From NCBI GenBank assembly GCA_964558465.1, contig CAZLEF010000016.1, positions 1-64,000 of the forward strand: 64,000 nucleotides of DNA, given 5' to 3'. The DNA comes from JACJYC01 sp964558465 (GTDB lineage Bacteria; Bacteroidota; Bacteroidia; Chitinophagales; Saprospiraceae). Shown piece after piece: positions 62,436 to 64,000 of this stretch (within the stretch, counting starts at the first letter, position 1; the number at the start of each line of letters is the position of its first letter). Below the pieces are notes generated by a model. The model ran no database searches. It saw only the letters and a list, made by a program, of their open reading frames with translations, and was not told the origin of the DNA. Both the position numbers and the translations under genes were made by a program.

Positions 62436-63405
62436 CGAATTTTTGAAGAAAGCGGAGGAATTGCGCCATCAAAACGAGCCCTTTGCCACTGCTGTGGTGG
62501 TCAGGCGAAAAGCGCCAAGCTCGGGAAAAACCGGCGACAAGGCCATCATCAACCAATATGGTGAAATTTTCGGCTGGATTGGCGGCGGATGCACCAAATC
62601 GATCATCCTGAAAGAAGCTGAAACCGCCTTAAAAGAAGGCAAACCCCGCCTGGTGCGGGTTACGCCCGAAGAAGAGGAAACCACTGAAGGGGTTACTTCT
62701 TATAAAATGACCTGTTATAGCGGAGGCGCCGTTGACGTGTACATCGAACCTGTTTTGCCCCGCCCGCACCTGGTGCTCCTGGGCAAGTCGGCCATTGCGC
62801 AGTCGCTTGCCCGGTTGGCCAGGGCCATGGATTACAAGGTGACGGCCGTTGCGCCGGGCGCCGACCTGAACACTTTCGGAAAAGTGGATGAACTCCATAC
62901 CAAACTGGACCTGGCGCCTGTTCGCTTTTCGGGGCAAACCTTTGTCGTCGTTGCCACACAGGGAGAACAGGACGAACAAGCCATCATGGAGGCGTTGAAA
63001 AAAGCCGCTCCATACATCGCCTTTGTGTCCAGCCGGAAAAAATGGGACGTGATCCGGTCATTCCTTGCAGATTCCGGTTTCAATGACGACCAACTGGCTG
63101 CCATCCAATCTCCCGCAGGCCTGAATATCAACGCCAAATTGCCGGAAGAGGTCGCTATCAGCATTCTGGCCGAGATCATACAGATCAACCGGAGCCGGGA
63201 ATTCGCCTTCCGGCCGGCAGAGGAAAAAAACCAGGCCGTTCCACAGCCTTCCTTATACATCAATCCGGTGTGCGGCATTCCGGTCGACCGGGCTACCGCC
63301 AAATACGTTCTGGAGTTTGAAGGAGAAAAAATTTATTTCTGCTGCGATGGCTGTAAGGCGCAGTTTGAAGAAAACCCGGCCAAATATATGGTCAAACAGG
63401 GTTGA
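62428..63405 (+). CDS. coxF: XdhC/CoxF-type maturation protein fused to a YHS domain
   Basis: A 325-residue cytoplasmic protein. Residues 1-100 form the XdhC_CoxI domain (WIGGGCTKSIILKEAE, CYSGGAVDVYIEPV). Residues about 110-265 form the Rossmann XdhC_C domain with LVLLGKSAIAQSLARLARA. The last 50 residues are a YHS domain with cysteines arranged NPVCGIPVDRATAKYVLEFEG and YFCCDGCKAQFEENPAKY. YHS domains bind soft metals and occur with copper ATPases. CoxF binds molybdenum cofactor or adds sulfur to the site of CO dehydrogenase. The fused domain could deliver copper for the MoCu site; this is inference. It overlaps coxE by 8 bases and closes the cluster. Confidence 0.87.
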   Translation: MFDEFLKKAEELRHQNEPFATAVVVRRKAPSSGKTGDKAIINQYGEIFGWIGGGCTKSIILKEAETALKEGKPRLVRVTPEEEETTEGVTSYKMTCYSGGAVDVYIEPVLPRPHLVLLGKSAIAQSLARLARAMDYKVTAVAPGADLNTFGKVDELHTKLDLAPVRFSGQTFVVVATQGEQDEQAIMEALKKAAPYIAFVSSRKKWDVIRSFLADSGFNDDQLAAIQSPAGLNINAKLPEEVAISILAEIIQINRSREFAFRPAEEKNQAVPQPSLYINPVCGIPVDRATAKYVLEFEGEKIYFCCDGCKAQFEENPAKYMVKQG

Positions 63406-63418
63406 TTTTTTGCTTCGG

Positions 63419-64000
63419 TCAATACCGCCACGATTTCAGATCTGCCCCTGCCGGCGCCCTGGATTTCACTTCTTCTGCCCATTTCGGGATGAACATCCGG
63501 TTGTACCGAAGCCTCGAAATGGCATTGGGTTGTGTATGGTCGCCGTTCCAGCAATGTTCTGCCCTGTCGCCGTAATCTACTTCGCCGTCGTAATAGGGAT
63601 TGGTGGTTTCTTCCAGCATGGCCTCCGTCAGATAGACGGCATTGTTGAGGTAATAATTGTCCATATCTCCGCAGTAAATATGGATCTTGCCCTTCCATTT
63701 TTCTCCGTTTTTGGCCCAGTCGCGTTTCATGATGTAGGCGAGGTCGTAGTTTTCGCGCCAGTAAGCGGCCACGGTTGAGTCAATTTCTCCGGTATATTTA
63801 TCCCATATTCTTTGCGGGTAGCCGTCGGGGTCGGCAGGGGAAAAAACAGCCTCCCAGATGTCCCATTGGTCTCCCGACCGGCTTTTATCCCCGATCGCAA
63901 GCTCCCGGTGGTTCATGTCCTCCACCGTAGTGCTTACAAAACCCAGGTAGTTACGCAGGCCGGGCCGGGCTGTTTTCTTGAACTCACTGTCGATATAATA
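63419..64000 (-). CDS. C-terminal part of an unidentified protein, possibly an esterase-like hydrolase
   Basis: The frame stays open to the right edge, so the gene is cut; 193 residues are visible. Notable segments are KGKIHIYCGDMDNYYLNNAV, EAMLEETTNPYYDG and YGDRAEHCWNGDHTQ; the conserved His near HCWNGD could be the base of an alpha/beta-hydrolase triad, as in esterase D-type proteins. I do not recognise the family with confidence. It is convergent with coxF and has a 13-base gap, so it is not part of that operon. Confidence 0.5.
   Translation of the reverse strand, partial: YYIDSEFKKTARPGLRNYLGFVSTTVEDMNHRELAIGDKSRSGDQWDIWEAVFSPADPDGYPQRIWDKYTGEIDSTVAAYWRENYDLAYIMKRDWAKNGEKWKGKIHIYCGDMDNYYLNNAVYLTEAMLEETTNPYYDGEVDYGDRAEHCWNGDHTQPNAISRLRYNRMFIPKWAEEVKSRAPAGADLKSWRY

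Noticed and set aside
1..64000. tRNA, rRNA, prophage or integrative element
   Set aside because: No cloverleaf, rRNA segment, integrase, phage structural gene or conjugation gene was recognised on either strand; small RNAs cannot be excluded by reading.

Overview
The window looks like chromosome of a Bacteroidota bacterium, most likely a Saprospiria-type relative (Lewinella/Haliscomenobacter-like); the rank below phylum is inference. The reasons are promoters of the TTTG/TAnnTTTG type without strong Shine-Dalgarno sites, two secreted proteins with degenerate type IX secretion C-terminal domains, MacB/FtsX permeases of the Bacteroidetes kind, a planctomycete-type cytochrome/DUF1553/DUF1501 cluster, many lipoproteins, and intergenic spacers filled with short word-like repeats. 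No rRNA, tRNA, CRISPR array or prophage was seen.

Layout. 0.1-4.5 kb: housekeeping (M48 protease lipoprotein, a conserved 472-residue protein, a peroxiredoxin-like protein). 4.5-8.8 kb: an amino-sugar module with a LacI regulator divergent from a ROK sugar kinase and a NagB-deaminase/PIG-L-deacetylase fusion. 9.1-10.7 kb: a secreted arylsulfotransferase-like protein. 10.9-13.7 kb: a graveyard of mobile and defence genes (truncated IS630 transposase, possible IS21-type end, a restriction-methylase-like tail, a broken Fic gene, two copies of one palindrome) next to an intact MntA/HepT toxin-antitoxin pair. 13.7-26.2 kb: a PaiB-like flavoprotein, two large MacB-like permeases plus C-terminal relics of two more, a lipid pair (cyclopropane-synthase-like methyltransferase and fatty acid desaturase), an S41 peptidase with an outer membrane protein, and a membrane-bound AraC regulator. 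26.2-44.4 kb: mainly catabolic genes (hydrolase, nucleoside-type transporter, sulfatase, clan-A glycosidase, HutI, sugar isomerase-like protein, M1 aminopeptidase, penicillin acylase, Gfo/Idh/MocA oxidoreductase), interrupted by an XRE regulator divergent from an ECF sigma factor. 44.5-53.3 kb: a large Asp-box protein with a T9SS tail, divergent from a three-gene cytochrome/DUF1553/DUF1501 cluster.

53.3-63.4 kb is the most striking part: an ordered coxM-S-L-D-E-F cluster. The large subunit has the AYRCSFR active-site loop that defines form I (MoCu) aerobic carbon monoxide dehydrogenase, not the AYxGAGR loop of form II. Maturation genes follow (MoxR-like AAA+ ATPase, VWA protein, and an XdhC/CoxF protein fused to a YHS metal-binding domain). 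Upstream lie a second XdhC gene, a small cysteine-containing membrane protein, a MoaD/ThiS protein and an Asp-box propeller. The straightforward inference is that this heterotrophic polymer degrader can use CO as a supplementary electron donor.

The last gene (63.4 kb to the right edge) is cut by the window.
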